From assembly GCA_944548615.1 (NCBI GenBank), contig OX155957.1:23105413-23169412 (forward strand): a stretch of DNA of 64,000 nt. Reading direction: 5' to 3'. The notes under the pieces are model-generated. The model did not search any database, was not told where the DNA came from, and saw only the letters and a program-made list of their open reading frames with translations. Source of the DNA: Micropterix aruncella. Its lineage: Eukaryota; Arthropoda; Insecta; Lepidoptera; Micropterigidae. Below, piece by piece: positions 43,031-54,317 of this stretch (positions within the stretch are counted from its first letter, which is position 1; the number at the start of each line of letters is the position of its first letter). A program made the translations under genes and the position numbers.

Positions 43031-43756
43031 GTAGTAGACCTTAGGGGATCATCAACATAATTCCTCGCGGTACTTCTGGTATTATAATGATGTAAGCGAT
43101 GTTGCATAGTTGATGTAATGGAGTAAAAGTGGCACACAATGTAATATTATATAAGGCTTCCTTGAATGTTTTAAACATTCGAAATGTACTCACTTTTTCG
43201 TATTTCAAATAATTGAATATGTAGTTTTCGGATACCATTTCGAAAATCTAACGCTTGCCAATAAAAATATCTAAATAACCAACCGGTCTCAGCGGCAACA
43301 AAGACATCCATCAACGCGCCAAGCTCTGCAGTACTTTCAGCACGCAGCGCCAACAATTTCATCATCCTTTATCAGCGAAACGAGTACATCAAATTCCAGT
43401 TAGTGAATAAAATATGAAGGTTCTTTTGTGTCCGTTAATAATCACGGTCGTTTTAAGAGATAACCTCTCGAAGGGAGCAGGCAATGCGCGTGGAAAGTGG
43501 AGTTTCATTGCTTAATAAAATCAATGATTGGCCCTTGCATACACGATTGGAAGCATGACAAAGAAGTAAATAAATAATAGACCACCGCTATAAGCAGGCA
43601 ACTTAACTGATGTATTTGTAACCAGACAGCGCTATGAGCGGATATTTAATAATATTATTAGCTAACATTTTATTCATTCCGTTGTTCTTTTTTTGGGATA
43701 TTGGTATACTTTGCAATCTACAAACATAGTTAAATCATTCTCTTTTTCGCCTGGCT
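43031..43756. other. Intergenic DNA
   Basis: A 64-codon minus frame at 43171-43365 (ALRAESTAELGALMDVFVAA) faintly recalls the gag-like DUF1759 region of BEL/Pao elements, too short to call. The remainder is unassigned. Confidence 0.3.
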
Positions 43757-43772
43757 GTCGCTGTGTGTCGTG

Positions 43773-43825
<53 letters not shown>

Positions 43826-43855
43826 GTATAGCTAGACATCACGACACACAGCGAC
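43757..43855. repeat. Hairpin with a (CT)n loop
   Basis: Arms 43757-43778 and 43834-43855 are a perfect 22-bp inverted repeat (outer GTCGCTGTGTGTCGTGATG). Between them is a (CT)n tract of about 45 bp (43777-43822). Confidence 0.95.
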
Positions 43856-43941
43856 AAAGTCTACACCTTAGCGATGTCTGAGCTGACAGCGGCCACTTTT
43901 TCCACGGAACTATGGGCCTATTCTTGAAAAAAAGTGGCAAG

Positions 43942-43992
43942 CTAAATTTGTCTATCTCCCATTTAAATCAAATGGACCACAGACAAATTTAG
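43942..43992. repeat. Short inverted repeat CTAAATTTGTCT
   Basis: Perfect 12-bp arms (42-53 and 81-92 of the 43900s) with a further CATTT/AAATG inner pair. Confidence 0.8.
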
Positions 43993-44789
43993 TATGCAAA
44001 AATTCACGGGCAACAGCTAATCTTTATTTAAATGTATCGATTCATTAAATATGTCTAACCTTTTATTTGTCGTATCACAACCCCGACACATCCTGGTGTC
44101 TATTCGACACGATGTTGATATTGCAAGCGATGGTATGCATTACATACACATGGTATGCAAAGTATGTACACATGTATGCAAATGTCTGTGTGATCAAAGC
44201 ATGTCTCTCGCCAATCCGCCCCTCCCTCTTTGCATTCCCTACGTTCCGCGACCTGCAGTCGCAACGACAGGTGGAGCAGTTCAGATTAAATATTAACCAT
44301 GGAAAGTCATGTTTCTTTTCTTCCGCCGCGCATTGTCAACGATCTGGACTCACTCTTAGTTAGGCCTGCGCCAGATTTTTTTCCACGAAACAACTAATCA
44401 GCCCATCGGCACACCAGTGACTCCAAATACTCGGTAAATTTTAGTTTTATCAGATTTCTCTACAAGACATTAGAGAAGCTCAAGCGAAGTAAAAAACAAA
44501 GATCAACAAGAATTGAGGAAGGGTTGAACTATGTAATTCTTCTCGTACATACAACCTTTGTCCAAAGAGAGTTGTATTTCATAACTCCAATAAAAAAATA
44601 ATTACCTTAGGAGAGTCAATAAAAATTACCATAATGTACGCCGATTTACGATAATAGGAAAAAAATGGCTCTTTTGCCTCTGACTATGAAGGTCGTTCAA
44701 AGACTGAAATGGAATTTCTTGATCAATAATCTAATAAATATTTTTTTATTTTTTTGATTTGTTGTTTGAAGCTTTTCTAAGGTCTATAT
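43993..44789. other. Intergenic DNA
   Basis: No gene recognised. Two 80-98-codon plus frames at about 44051-44363 overlap each other and have no motif. Confidence 0.4.
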
Positions 44790-45150
44790 GAGCCTTGTAG
44801 CACTGCGGCCATTACTGATCTATTGTGTTCGCCACCTACTATAGTTCTGTGCTAAGCCTCGTGTTATTTAAGAACAGCAACAGGCTTTTGGCGCCAGATT
44901 GATTTACCTCCTCAGGTTGGAGGTAATGCCCACCCAGGTGGGTGTATCTTTTACGCATCAGCGGGCCACACTCGCACATGAGGTGCAGGTAAGTTTCCTC
45001 TACCCCTTGGCAGGACCCCTGAGCTTAAGGCTCTACATGTGTTTGTTCAGGCCACAATGCCCCGTGAGCGCCCTCACCAGTATGCGTAGATTGTTCTTAT
45101 TTAAAGATAAGGCCTCACGGGCAGTCTTACGGTCGTAATCCTTAATAAGC
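44790..45150 (-). pseudogene. LINE C-terminal relic (R1-like)
   Basis: On the minus strand KNNLRILVRALTGHCGLNKH begins near 45110, a counterpart of the KKNLRTTIGLLTGHTTLRAH block in the LINEs at 7534 and 32270. It is followed, after stops and frame changes, by a cysteine/histidine-poor remnant of the knuckle and a 3' UTR. A different lineage from the other two. Inert. Confidence 0.62.
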
Positions 45151-45730
45151 ACTATAGAATGATTCAACTCTGGCCAAACCCTCCATCAACTCTCCCCCAA
45201 CCCTCCCCCCATTCCCGTGCCCCCCCCCCGATGGGGGTTGATTACGACAGCAAATCTAGTATATTGATAGTATGTTTGTACTATTTCCGTGGTATTAAAA
45301 TAGTTATTTTCCAATATGGTTCGTTTCTCGGCTAGCCTCGAGCGGCTCGACGTTATTATTTGATTACGATGTATGTCGGATATTTTTTTTGTGTCGCTTG
45401 TATAACAGATATTGCAACCAAATTTAACAAAGTAGTCTCAGCCCTACGACGCGTCTGTGTACCGAATGTCAAGTCTCTAAGTCTAATATTTAGAGATTGA
45501 AGGATGAAGCAATTTTAATCTTTTCAACTCTTGCCATGGCATTTGGCCATGGCAACAGTTGAAATAGTTGGCATGGATGTCTGCATGATAAATTTCAGCT
45601 CATTCGGATAAAGCGCTTGGGTGCTATCGTGGAAGTATACACACACACAGACACACAGACACACATAAGTGCGTTCACAATATTTTCTTTTGTTAGAAAA
45701 GTAAAATACAATGGATAGCCGAACATCAAT
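45151..45730. other. Intergenic DNA with C-rich and CA-rich simple sequence
   Basis: C-rich stretch at about 45180-45232, an inverted TTGCCATGGCA/TGCCATGGCAA-like pair at about 45530-45555, and a CA/GACACA run at about 45639-45667. No gene. Confidence 0.5.
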
Positions 45731-46610
45731 TATTGTTTCTCAAAATATTCTCCGTGAGCGTGTACACCCATTTCATACATATATGTAAACAAATTTTTAT
45801 TCATTCTCCCCTTGTGATATCGAAAATATGTTTTTCAAATACTTCGGCAGCCTCTTTTGGTGATGAAATCGTTGTCCGCGTAATTGGTTCTCAGTTTTTG
45901 AATACAAGAAAAAATCAAGTCGGAGGATGGCTCATGAATTCTAAGTTTTTCGCATTCAAACATTCGTTTGTCTATCTGGTGGTGTGAGAGTTGGCATTGT
46001 TATGGTGCAAGATGATGCAGTGTTTACGGTTGCTTTCACGGAGTTCGTCAAAAACCTTTGGCAAGCCAGTGATTGTGTGCCAATCAGCATTCAGGTTAAG
46101 ATGATTCTCCAAAGCAACAGTAACCACGAGTCCAGTTTTCCTCAAAAAAGAAACGATCATCTGCTTCCTGGTACTTCGCACTCGCGCCACTTTCGTTGGG
46201 TTCGGCTTACCTTAAAAGACCCAAATGGTCGATTACTGCTTGGTTTCGGGGTAAAAACGTTCATGTTTCGTCACCAGTTACTATGTTTCATAAAAAATTT
46301 GACGCCCCTTCGATGAATCTGGTAAGCATGACATTGCAATAAGTGACTCGTTCCGTTTTAAGAGCCTCAGTCACATTGTCTCGGATCCACCGCGAGTACA
46401 GCTTTCTCAAAGTCAAATATTTATATATTCGATTGATTGCACCTGACTTATGCCTATGCCTAAGAATGCCCGAATCTCATGGTAGATCACACACCTGGCT
46501 GTTTCGATTATACGGTGCACAACATCGATTTTTTTGATGTTGACAGCGGTGGTCGGACGACCTTCACGAAATTCTCAACTGAGATTACAAGACATTGTTT
46601 GAATTATCTC
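45731..46610 (-). pseudogene. mariner transposase, nearly full length but broken
   Basis: Minus strand, from about 46600 to the TAA at 45731: EFREGRPTTAVNIKKIDVVH (end of the helix-turn-helix), YHEIRAFLGIGISQVQSI, TGDET with the first catalytic Asp, STRKQMIVSFLRKTG, HHNNANSHT where the family has Asp-Asn after HH (second catalytic Asp replaced by Asn), SHPPT with the third Asp region lost to a stop, and the conserved C-terminus AHGEYFEKQ. Several frameshifts. Irritans-subfamily pattern. The terminal repeats were not assigned with confidence. Confidence 0.86.
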
Positions 46611-46975
46611 TATCAATAATAGTTTAAAGCTGAGCTGGGCTCTGCAAGGTTTTACATTAAAATTAAAATCAGGCCTTTCAATTATACTCTAAATCGCAGA
46701 AAATCACACAGTACAAAAAATACCATTTAATTCCAACGTAATGAAAACACGCAATTTTTTAAATGAAGCCACAACGTAAAAACATATGACAGTTTGATTT
46801 AACCATCTTTCTTCCACAAGAAAAAAAAAATCATTTTCAATTATTATTCCATTAATAATGTTTAATAATTGTTTGTGTAAGTTCCCAGCACCGAAAAGTT
46901 TACAGCGAGCGACGATTTTTGTGGATCCTTAGAAATCATGCAGTTGAGTATCACTCCATCAGAAATCAGGCTGAA
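46611..46975. other. AT-rich intergenic DNA
   Basis: Possibly includes the distal end of the mariner relic. No gene. Confidence 0.4.
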
Positions 46976-46977
46976 TA

Positions 46978-47407
46978 TACAGGCTGAGTTTTAATTAACC
47001 AGCATCATTCAAGCGTTAAATCAGTACGAGCAACTAAGCAACTCTTAATCATTTTTTTATGAAAAATAATAAAAAAGAAAGGTTTTTTGAATATATCTCT
47101 TTTGCCTTTTTTTAAATTTTAAAATTTGAAGAATTAGTCTGTTTATAAAAGTTTTACAAGCATTTGAGTGCGCTGCACCATCTATCGGTAGGTAAAATAT
47201 GACTAATAAACAACATAAGCGATATTTTACCTACCTCTAGATATCGCATTATGTACAGCGTTTTATATACTATTTTTTCAAAAAAGATATTTAAAATTTT
47301 AAAACATAAAAATTAAAAAAAAAACGCGTCTTTTTATTAAAAGTTGCCTATTTGCTAGTACTGATTCACCCCCTTCAAGGATGCCGGTTAATTAAAACTC
47401 ACCTATA
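46978..47407. mobile_element. Foldback MITE family G, copy 2, TA target
   Basis: Left end TACAGGCTGAGTTTTAATTA, right end in reverse complement TATAGGTGAGTTTTAATTA, continuing through ACC.GCATC and TCAGTAC.AGCAA. TA on both sides (46976-46977 and 47408-47409). Interior CGGTAGGTAAAATAT hairpin as in copy 1. Its right end overlaps the 5' start of the next Helitron, so one inserted at the edge of the other. Confidence 0.78.
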
Positions 47408-48102
47408 TATAAAAATGGATTCTCGTATATCTGTCTGTCTGTCCTAGCTTAATAGACTCCGAAAAAGTTGGACCGATCACCATGAAAGTTGGGACTTACG
47501 TTTGGAAAGTTTTTATGATATCCGCTTAAGATGCCGCTCCAGCACATCAACTTTTATACCGCTCAACCGATCGCAATGAAAATTGGTATATATAGACGTT
47601 TGACAATGAATAATATTTTCGCGCCATTAACTATATTGCCACTTACCACTAGATGGCGCTGCAGCACATACATTCTATACCGCTCAACCGATCGCCATGA
47701 AAATTGGTATGCAAAGACCTTTGAGCACGCATAATATTTTCGGGCTATTGTCTTTATTGTAACTCGCCAATAGATAGCGCTGTAGCACATGCAGATCTAT
47801 AACGCTCAATTGATCGCCATGAAAATTCGTTTGCACAGACATTTGATTATTCGAAAATTCGATATTCAAAATTTGAAATTCGAAAATTAATTTGAAAATT
47901 CGTTTACACAGACTTTTGCACAGACATAGAAAATGCGTTTGCACAGACATAATATTTTCGCGCTATTATTGTAACTCGCAACTAGGTGGGGCAGCAACAC
48001 ATCAACTTATATACCGTTTAACAGATCGCCATCAAAATTAGTATACATATGTATGTATTTGAGAACGGATATAACACGGGCAACGCCGGGTAATACCACT
48101 GG
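47399..48102 (+). mobile_element. Helitron-like element with internal tandem repeats
   Basis: Starts TCACCTATATATAAAAATGG, similar to the 5' end of the Helitron at 27004-29493, and ends with GGGCAACGCCGGG hairpin sequence then CTGG before T (48099-48103), fitting the CTRR|T rule. Inside are about four 110-125-bp units, each with a CTCAACCGATCGCCATGAA-like start, a TAATATTTTCG block, an AGATGGCGCTG-like block and AGCACAT. Non-coding. Confidence 0.7.
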
Positions 48103-48114
48103 TTATATATAACA

Positions 48115-48812
48115 CTAGCTGACCCGTGCCCACTTCGTTGGGCGGTAAAACTTTTTACTTGTGATGAAATTATGAGCGTGGTTTGGTTAGTACTGAGTGC
48201 TATGATTTATTTCCTGACTGCCAAAAGAAGGGTTATATATTTACTGCATATGTATGTATGTATTTGCATACCAATTTGACTATATTACCGTTATTTGTGA
48301 GTGTCTTCTTGTGAGTGTCTTATTTGTGAGTGTAATGGAAAAGTCTTTTGTTTTAAACACTTGAGACGATAAATTTACTTATTTTGATAATAATTCATAA
48401 TTGTCGATAATATGATGACCAATAAATATGACCTAACTATTTAAATTATTTTTTTAAATATAAAATACTACTTTTTGCTACTTAAATATAAAAGTTAGAC
48501 ATATGGTGTCGCTGACTTTTTTGTAGGCATTATCAAGCTCTACAACTTTTCTCTATAACTTAATCATATATCTCTCATCGTTAAGGCAGCGTTCGTTAGA
48601 AACGTTTTAGTTCGATCGTTTTTTCCGACTTACTTTGGAAATCCGACTACCACGAAAAAGTCTTTTTATTTTTCGAATTAATCTATAGCTTATGACACTC
48701 ACAAATAACGTGGCTTTCTATTGGTAAAAGAATTTTCAAAATCGGTTTAGTAGATCCAGAGATTACTTCCTACAACGTCACAAACTTTACCTCTTTATAA
48801 TATTAGTATAGA
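48115..48812 (-). mobile_element. Non-autonomous Helitron, 698 bp
   Basis: On the minus strand starts TCTATACTAATATTATAAAG (48812 leftwards), a common insect Helitron 5' end, and ends CTAG (48118-48115) preceded by the hairpin CGCCCAACGAAGTGGGCACG. Flanking A (48114) and T (48813). No coding capacity. Confidence 0.88.
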
Positions 48813-50049
48813 TTATAATTTGCAATATTCTAATGTTACAATATGCAATATTGTAATGTTACAATATGCATGGCTTAATATCTAATAGGCATGCCAATTG
48901 ACATAAATTTGATGCGATACCCATGTTTGAAAGGCCTCATCTTTGCATTTTCTTAATCGTTAAGCGCGCGCTTCGCCGCTCAGTCGCCCACTTCATAACG
49001 TTGATGGATTATCCCTTTGGGGACGCGGAATAATACATTATTGTCACGGGGACCATATAAATGCACTGGAACCCCTTCCCGAAAGCCGGGATTAAATTAA
49101 ATTGGGTTTCGGAGGATATTTATGGATTCTTTAATAACAAGTTATTAAAGCAACAAGAATGATGACTTTTCTATAATTTTATTCCTTATTATTACACATT
49201 TTAGGGAAATTGTAAAAGAAACGTACACCTTTCATACTTAAGTCTGCAGCAACATTTTAAAATCAACTCAGATGATGGAGGTATGTTTGTCATAGCGTTA
49301 AACTTCTCGTGTTTTGAAACAGGAGTGTGTGCTCAACTACATGCACTGAGAAAAACATTGAATTGATTCCCACATTACCATTTTGTTATTACGGTTATAT
49401 AATAACGATGTTATTACGATGTTATAACGATTTATTTTGTTATTACGCTTACAGAATAACGATATTTCAATAGTAATTTTGTTAAATTACTATGAATTTT
49501 GTTGAAACTCCATTACGCGATTTTTTTAACTGCCCCCCTCGTTTATATGTAATGTAAATTTCGAGGTTTATTCGATATTACTCCCTTTGTTCAATCTCTC
49601 TACCCCGTACCGACTCTACGCCGACTCTACCGTACGACTCTACCCCGTAAGCACAAAAAGACGCAAGTAAAATATTCTAGATTCTTAAGTTTTATAATTT
49701 TTTTCATTAATTATTGGTTTTTTATTAAGAAATAAACACAATTATTTCGCGTCACTCCTAACATCCCAATTTTACAAGACATTATTTTAAATTTAAAATT
49801 TAGTTTTATAAAATAGACGTTAGGAATTTTTATAGTTAATTCAACAATTATAAATAAAATAAACAAAATATTTAAAATATACACGATACTTCGCGCCACA
49901 ACTTTCGGACCACGAGATACCGTAATATTTGCCAACATCAAAAACGTCGCATCAATAAATCGGGTAATCGGTAAATCTGCTTCTGCTTTGTGGTCTGTCT
50001 GATGGTTCGTATCCTTACCGAACTACTCCAATAGAAGAAATTTTCTCAC
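48813..50049. other. AT-rich intergenic DNA
   Basis: No gene. Short tandem TTATTACGATGTTAT-like motifs at 49390-49460 belong to repeat H (also at 16432). A repeated CGACTCTAC motif is at about 49608-49632. Confidence 0.45.
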
Positions 50050-50284
50050 TTCACTTAATATGGGGAGTTAATGGGCCCTTGCTGGGTTGGCCACGAAGAC
50101 CCATTCTGTTCAGAGTTGGTCACACTCACGGGTCAACACCCATCCGACGGCCTCCACGCATGAAGTGCGAGCCTGGGTAGGACTCTGGCCTTGGTCAGTT
50201 TCCCCTGGGAATCAAACTTCTGGCGCTCCTGGACGGTCTGCGCACCGTGCGTCGTAAGCCAATCGACTGTGCACTCTGACTAAC

Positions 50285-50928
50285 ATATTGAGATGTCAAC
50301 CACAACGGGCGAGCCCGTCACCGCAGGAAGTTTTAACGATTCATCGTTCTATCGACCGTGCAGTGAGCGTAGAAGACTTTGGACATAACAAATCCGACGT
50401 CTAGCTACGCCACAACCCGTTAGAGACCAACGCCTTACCGCGAGTAGCCAGGTATGTTACCTGGCGGGCGACACTCGCTCCCTAACTACCAATTGTGACC
50501 AGATTTCTCCGGTCTCTCGATTGGTTCCGAGTTCGAGGTCGCTTGCGCGGTCCTCTCCCTTACGAAGCGGTGAAACGGAGTACTCCGAATCTATCGCGGA
50601 CCAAGGCGTCCTTTGCCCGGCTCTGAACCGGGATCGGATGGCCAATGGTCAATTCAAGAGCAGTCGCCGTAAGGTAGGCAACCACCCCCGCTCTATAGGA
50701 AACAATACAGTTCCCAGACTCCCCCGACTGTTAGTCGGAGAGCGCAATCGATTGGCTTGCGCCGCTCCAGGAGCGCCAGAGGTTTGATTCCCAGGGGAGA
50801 CTGGTTGACCCAGTGTCCTACCCAGGTTCGCACCCCGTGCGTGGAGGCCGTCGGATGGGTGTTGACCCGTGAGTGTGACCGACCCTGAACACATGGGTCA
50901 TCGTGGCCACCTCATCATGGGCCCGTTA
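50285..50928 (-). mobile_element. Family A retroposon, inner copy 1
   Basis: 644 bp, sense minus, inserted into the outer copy. Preceded by ACTCTGACTAAC (50273-50284) and followed by the same 12 bp (50929-50940). Lacks about 16 bp (a CGGTGCGCAGACCGT-like block) that inner copy 2 has. Its 3' terminus reads ATATTGAGATGTCAACC on the plus strand, distinct from the ACTAGAGTTGTCAAC ends of other copies. Confidence 0.9.
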
Positions 50929-50940
50929 ACTCTGACTAAC

Positions 50941-51598
50941 ATATTGAGATGTCAACCACAACGGGCGAACCCGTTACCGCAGGACGTTTTAACGATTCTT
51001 CGTTCTATCGACCGTGCAGTGAGCGTAGAAGACTTTGGACATAACAAATCCGACGTCTAGCTACGCCACAACCCGCAAGAAGCCAACGCCTTTACCGCGA
51101 GATAGCCAGTATGTTACCTGGCGGGCCGACACTCGCGCCCTTGCTTCCAATTGTTACCAGATTTCTCCGGTCTCTCGATTGGTTCCGAGTTCGAGGTCGC
51201 TTGCGCGGTCCTCTCCCTTACGAAGCGGTGAACCGGTGTGCACCGAATCTATCGCGGACCATGGCGTCCTTTGCCCGACTCTGAACCGGGTTCGGATGGC
51301 CAATGGTCATTTCAAGAGCAGTCGCCGTAAGGTAGGCAACCACCCTCGCTCTATAGGAAACAATACAGTTCCCAGACTCCCCCGACTGTTAGTCGGAGAG
51401 CACAATCGATTGGCTTGCGCCGCTCGGTGCGCAGACCGTTCAGGAGCGCCAGAGGTTTGATTCCCAGGGGAGACTGGTTGACCCAGTGTCCTACCCAGGT
51501 TCGCACCCCATGCGTGGAGGCCATCGGTGTTGACCCGTGAGTGTGACCGACCCTGAACACATGGGTCATCGTGGCCACCTCATCATGGGCCCGTTATC
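50941..51598 (-). mobile_element. Family A retroposon, inner copy 2
   Basis: Sense minus, head-to-tail with inner copy 1 and very similar to it, sharing the ATATTGAGATG terminus. Preceded by ACTCTGACTAAC (50929-50940) and followed by it again (51599-51610). The three target duplications with two copies point to a tandem duplication of copy plus target, or to insertion followed by unequal exchange. Confidence 0.9.
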
Positions 51599-52060
51599 AC
51601 TCTGACTAACAGTCGGGGGATTCTGGAAGCAGTACTGTTTCCTATAGAGCGGGGGTGGTTGCGGACCTTACGGCGACTGCTCTTGAAATGACCATCGGCC
51701 ATCCGATCCTGGGTGAACAGCCGGGCAAAGGACGCTGTGGTCCGCGATAGATTCGGTATACCGCTTCGTAAGGGAGAGGACCGCGCAAGCGACCTCGAAC
51801 TCGGAACCAATCGAGAGACCGGAGTAATATGGTCATAATTGGAAGTAAGGGCGCGAGTGTCGGCCCGCCAGGTAACATCCCTGGCTATCTCGCGGTTAAG
51901 GCGTTGGCCTCTTACGGGCTTGTGACGTAGCTAGACGGTGGACTGTTTTTGTCCCAAGTCTTCTACGTTCACTCCAGGGAGATAGAACGACTAATCGTTA
52001 AAACTTCCTGAGTTGACGGGCTCGTCCGTTGTAGTCGACAACCCAAGTTCACTTAATATG

Positions 52061-52693
52061 CATCCAAAGTGCAGGTTCATTTCCCACCCCCGAGTTATGA
52101 AACTATTAAAAATTTAAATTCTACAAGCTTTCCTCCGATTAAGAAATTCATATCACGGCTCTTCGCGGGGGCTGAACGAAGAAAAGTCAAGTTTAGAAAA
52201 GCAGCGCACGCTTTTGGATTTTATAATAAATGGCGAGCAACTCTTCACATACGAAATCATATTTGGTTAGAGATACAAAATGTTTTCCCTTAATATTAGT
52301 AAAATAATAATGAATTATTATCCTATCTTGTTTCGTAATATCCGGTATATGTATTGCTCGGTAAAGAAAGCATTTGTGATATTATCTTTATGTTTCAGAG
52401 AGGTAAAACCTATTTTATGAAAGCTTAAGGATGTTTATGGAAATATATTGCTAGGGTCTATATATATAAATCGTTGAAAGTGGATCCTACCTATCGGGAT
52501 ATTTTAATGTTGTTTACAGCATATCAATAATATAATAATAATTTTATTCATATAAAAACATAAATTTACAATTGTATTAGTTGCAGAATCTGCCTAACTA
52601 GACCATAGTCCATACCAAGGAAGACTCTGTGTATGGCAAAGATTTATTCATTTGCACATAGTAATTAAACGAAATATACAAAATATGATAAAA
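52061..52693. other. AT-rich intergenic DNA
   Basis: No recognised gene. A 74-codon frame at 52069-52293 has ordinary composition but no motif. 52530-52570 (TTTTATTCATATAAAAACA) may be a LINE 3' end. Confidence 0.4.
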
Positions 52694-53246
52694 TCTATAT
52701 ACTTATATATAAAACAAAGTCGGGTTTGTTCGAACACTTATAACTCGAGGACGGCTGGACCGATTTTCATGGTTTTTATTTGTTGTATTTGTCACAGTCC
52801 CGAATAACCGAATAACTATTAAAAACACTGGAAAATTAAGGAAAAAATAAAATAAAAGAAAAAACATTTTCTCATACAAAATGTTCAAGGGTTTCGTAAC
52901 TGTCAAACATTTAATGTTCATCCCGTCGATACGGTAAACTCTCCCCTCAAATTAAAGAAGGTATATAAATAAAGGTTTCGAATCGACAAGATATATCCAC
53001 AATATTCGGACCACAATTATTACATAGTTTAATTCAATCATGTCCTGCTGACACGCGATTGATATACTTAATTTTTGTACTTTTATATTTCTTTTTGTGG
53101 TATTATATTAATAAAGTAGTGAACTTAATATTTATTACTTTATGATTTTATGTATTACTTCCATAAAATCATAAATTAAGTTCAGCTAATCTGTAACACG
53201 ACATTCATTGACCGTTAGGCGGTACGAAGTTCGCCGGGTCAGCTAG
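52694..53246 (+). mobile_element. Non-autonomous Helitron, 553 bp
   Basis: 5' TCTATATACTTATATATAAA after host A (52693). 3' hairpin region GGTACGAAGTTCGCCGGGTC then AGCTAG (CTAG 53243-53246) before host T (53247). Contains GGACCGATTTTCATGG, common near such 5' ends. The 3' end matches that of the 2.5-kb Helitron at 27004, which could be its autonomous relative (inference). Confidence 0.9.
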
Positions 53247-53394
53247 TATAAAATAGATAAGCGAATTCAAATTAAACTTTTAATTATATTTAAAAATATT
53301 GATATAGCATGGTCATGGAAATAAATATCAATATAAAATGTAGTAATATGAAGTTTGTAGAACAAATAAATAAATGGTATTAAAATATAAAGTT

Positions 53395-53998
53395 TATTTA
53401 TTTTATTTTATTTATTTATTTTAAACATAACATGTGGAATTCATAAAATGGTCACAACAAGTAATGGTGCCAAGTAAACGACGACCCACATGTGACCCAA
53501 AGTGTAGTGCAATGTATGACAATAAAAATAATGCAGACATTTACTAATATGACTTACTATTACAATTACTATTCATTTAACTATTGTGTATATTCTTAAC
53601 CGAGTGGTTTCTTTGTATCCTATAAGGCAGCTCAGCCTTAGAGATATCTGAGTGGAAATATCAATAAGTTCAAAATTTAAACTGATCTACATTTTTGTAA
53701 GTATTGGATACATATCGGTAGTTTCGTATTTGGCGCAGTATAAAACAGGCACTAGAAAGATTGTCTCTTAATTGTTCCCGTGTGCATTTCATCTCAAGTG
53801 ATTATCTAAAAGTAAGCCAAGAAATTTGTTAGTACCAACATCGGCTAAACAATATTTTTTATTTTACTTTGCTCAGAGGATATAAACTTTGAAACAGTTT
53901 TGGACGTGTTAAGGGGTAACTTGATTAGTTCAAGCGATGCATTTAGTGAGGCCAATTCAGAATTTAAAGTTGTGCCAGCCTGGTCAATAATACAACTT
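53395..53998 (-). pseudogene. LINE reverse-transcriptase relic with AAAT tail
   Basis: Minus strand. Around 53830-53690, across a stop and frameshifts, it shows NKFLAYF (FLG-type position), a DNHLRW-like site read with frame changes and a segment with CFILRQIRNYRYVSN-like residues, i.e. the thumb after the YADD box. Upstream LNTSKTVSKFISSE near 53890 fits the segment before it. An AAAT-rich tail lies at 53422-53395. 5'-truncated near 53998. Jockey/CR1-type; low detail because of decay. Confidence 0.5.
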
Positions 53999-53999
53999 G

Positions 54000-54165
54000 G
54001 GAAGTGGGGGGCGGGGCGTTAGGTGGGGGGGGGGGCTGTTGGGTGGGGGGGCTGTTGGGTGGGGGTGGAAGGGGCGTTGGTGGAGGGTTGGTGGGAAGTT
54101 GGGGAGGGTGGGAGGGTAGGGGATGGGATTGAAAGGGAGGGGGAAGGGGGGTTGAGGGGGGAGGG
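54000..54165. repeat. G-rich tract with many G-runs
   Basis: About 165 bp almost free of C and A on the plus strand, with more than fifteen runs of three or more G (including runs of eleven) and repeated GTTGGGTGGGGG motifs. Strong G-quadruplex potential on the plus strand. The Pro-rich minus-strand frame here is a composition artefact. Confidence 0.95.
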
Positions 54166-54317
54166 AGGTGTTTTGCGCACGTGAGGGAGGTTTGTTTGCT
54201 TGTTGGGAAAGTCTTTTTTTCTTTATGAAACATTTTACAGCCTTTTACCTAGATATGAAAACGGTTTTCCTCAAAAATGATTCGCCAAAAATAATCAGCC
54301 TCAGATGGGTACTATCA

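Larger units (their letters stand above)
50063..52047 (+). mobile_element. Family A retroposon, outer copy interrupted by two other copies
   Basis: Sense plus. Its two parts are 50063-50284 and 51611-52047 (together about 659 bp). Outer duplication TTCACTTAATATG is perfect over 13 bp (50050-50062 and 52048-52060). Removing 50285-51610 restores a continuous element across GTGCACTCTGACTAACAGTC, the same reading as the uninterrupted copy at 33513. Full length and among the least diverged. Confidence 0.92.

Noticed and set aside
43171..43365. BEL/Pao gag fragment
   Set aside because: Only one weak block (ALRAESTAELGALMD) in 64 codons; no neighbouring protease, reverse transcriptase or LTR.
50457..51810. 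Many 60-140-codon frames with recurring SRLVPSSRSLARSSPLR-like text in family A
   Set aside because: The same DNA is open in different frames in different copies and is broken by indels between copies; the resemblance comes from the repeat, not from a conserved protein.
53964..54233. Pro-rich protein on the minus strand
   Set aside because: Encoded by the G-rich tract; composition artefact.
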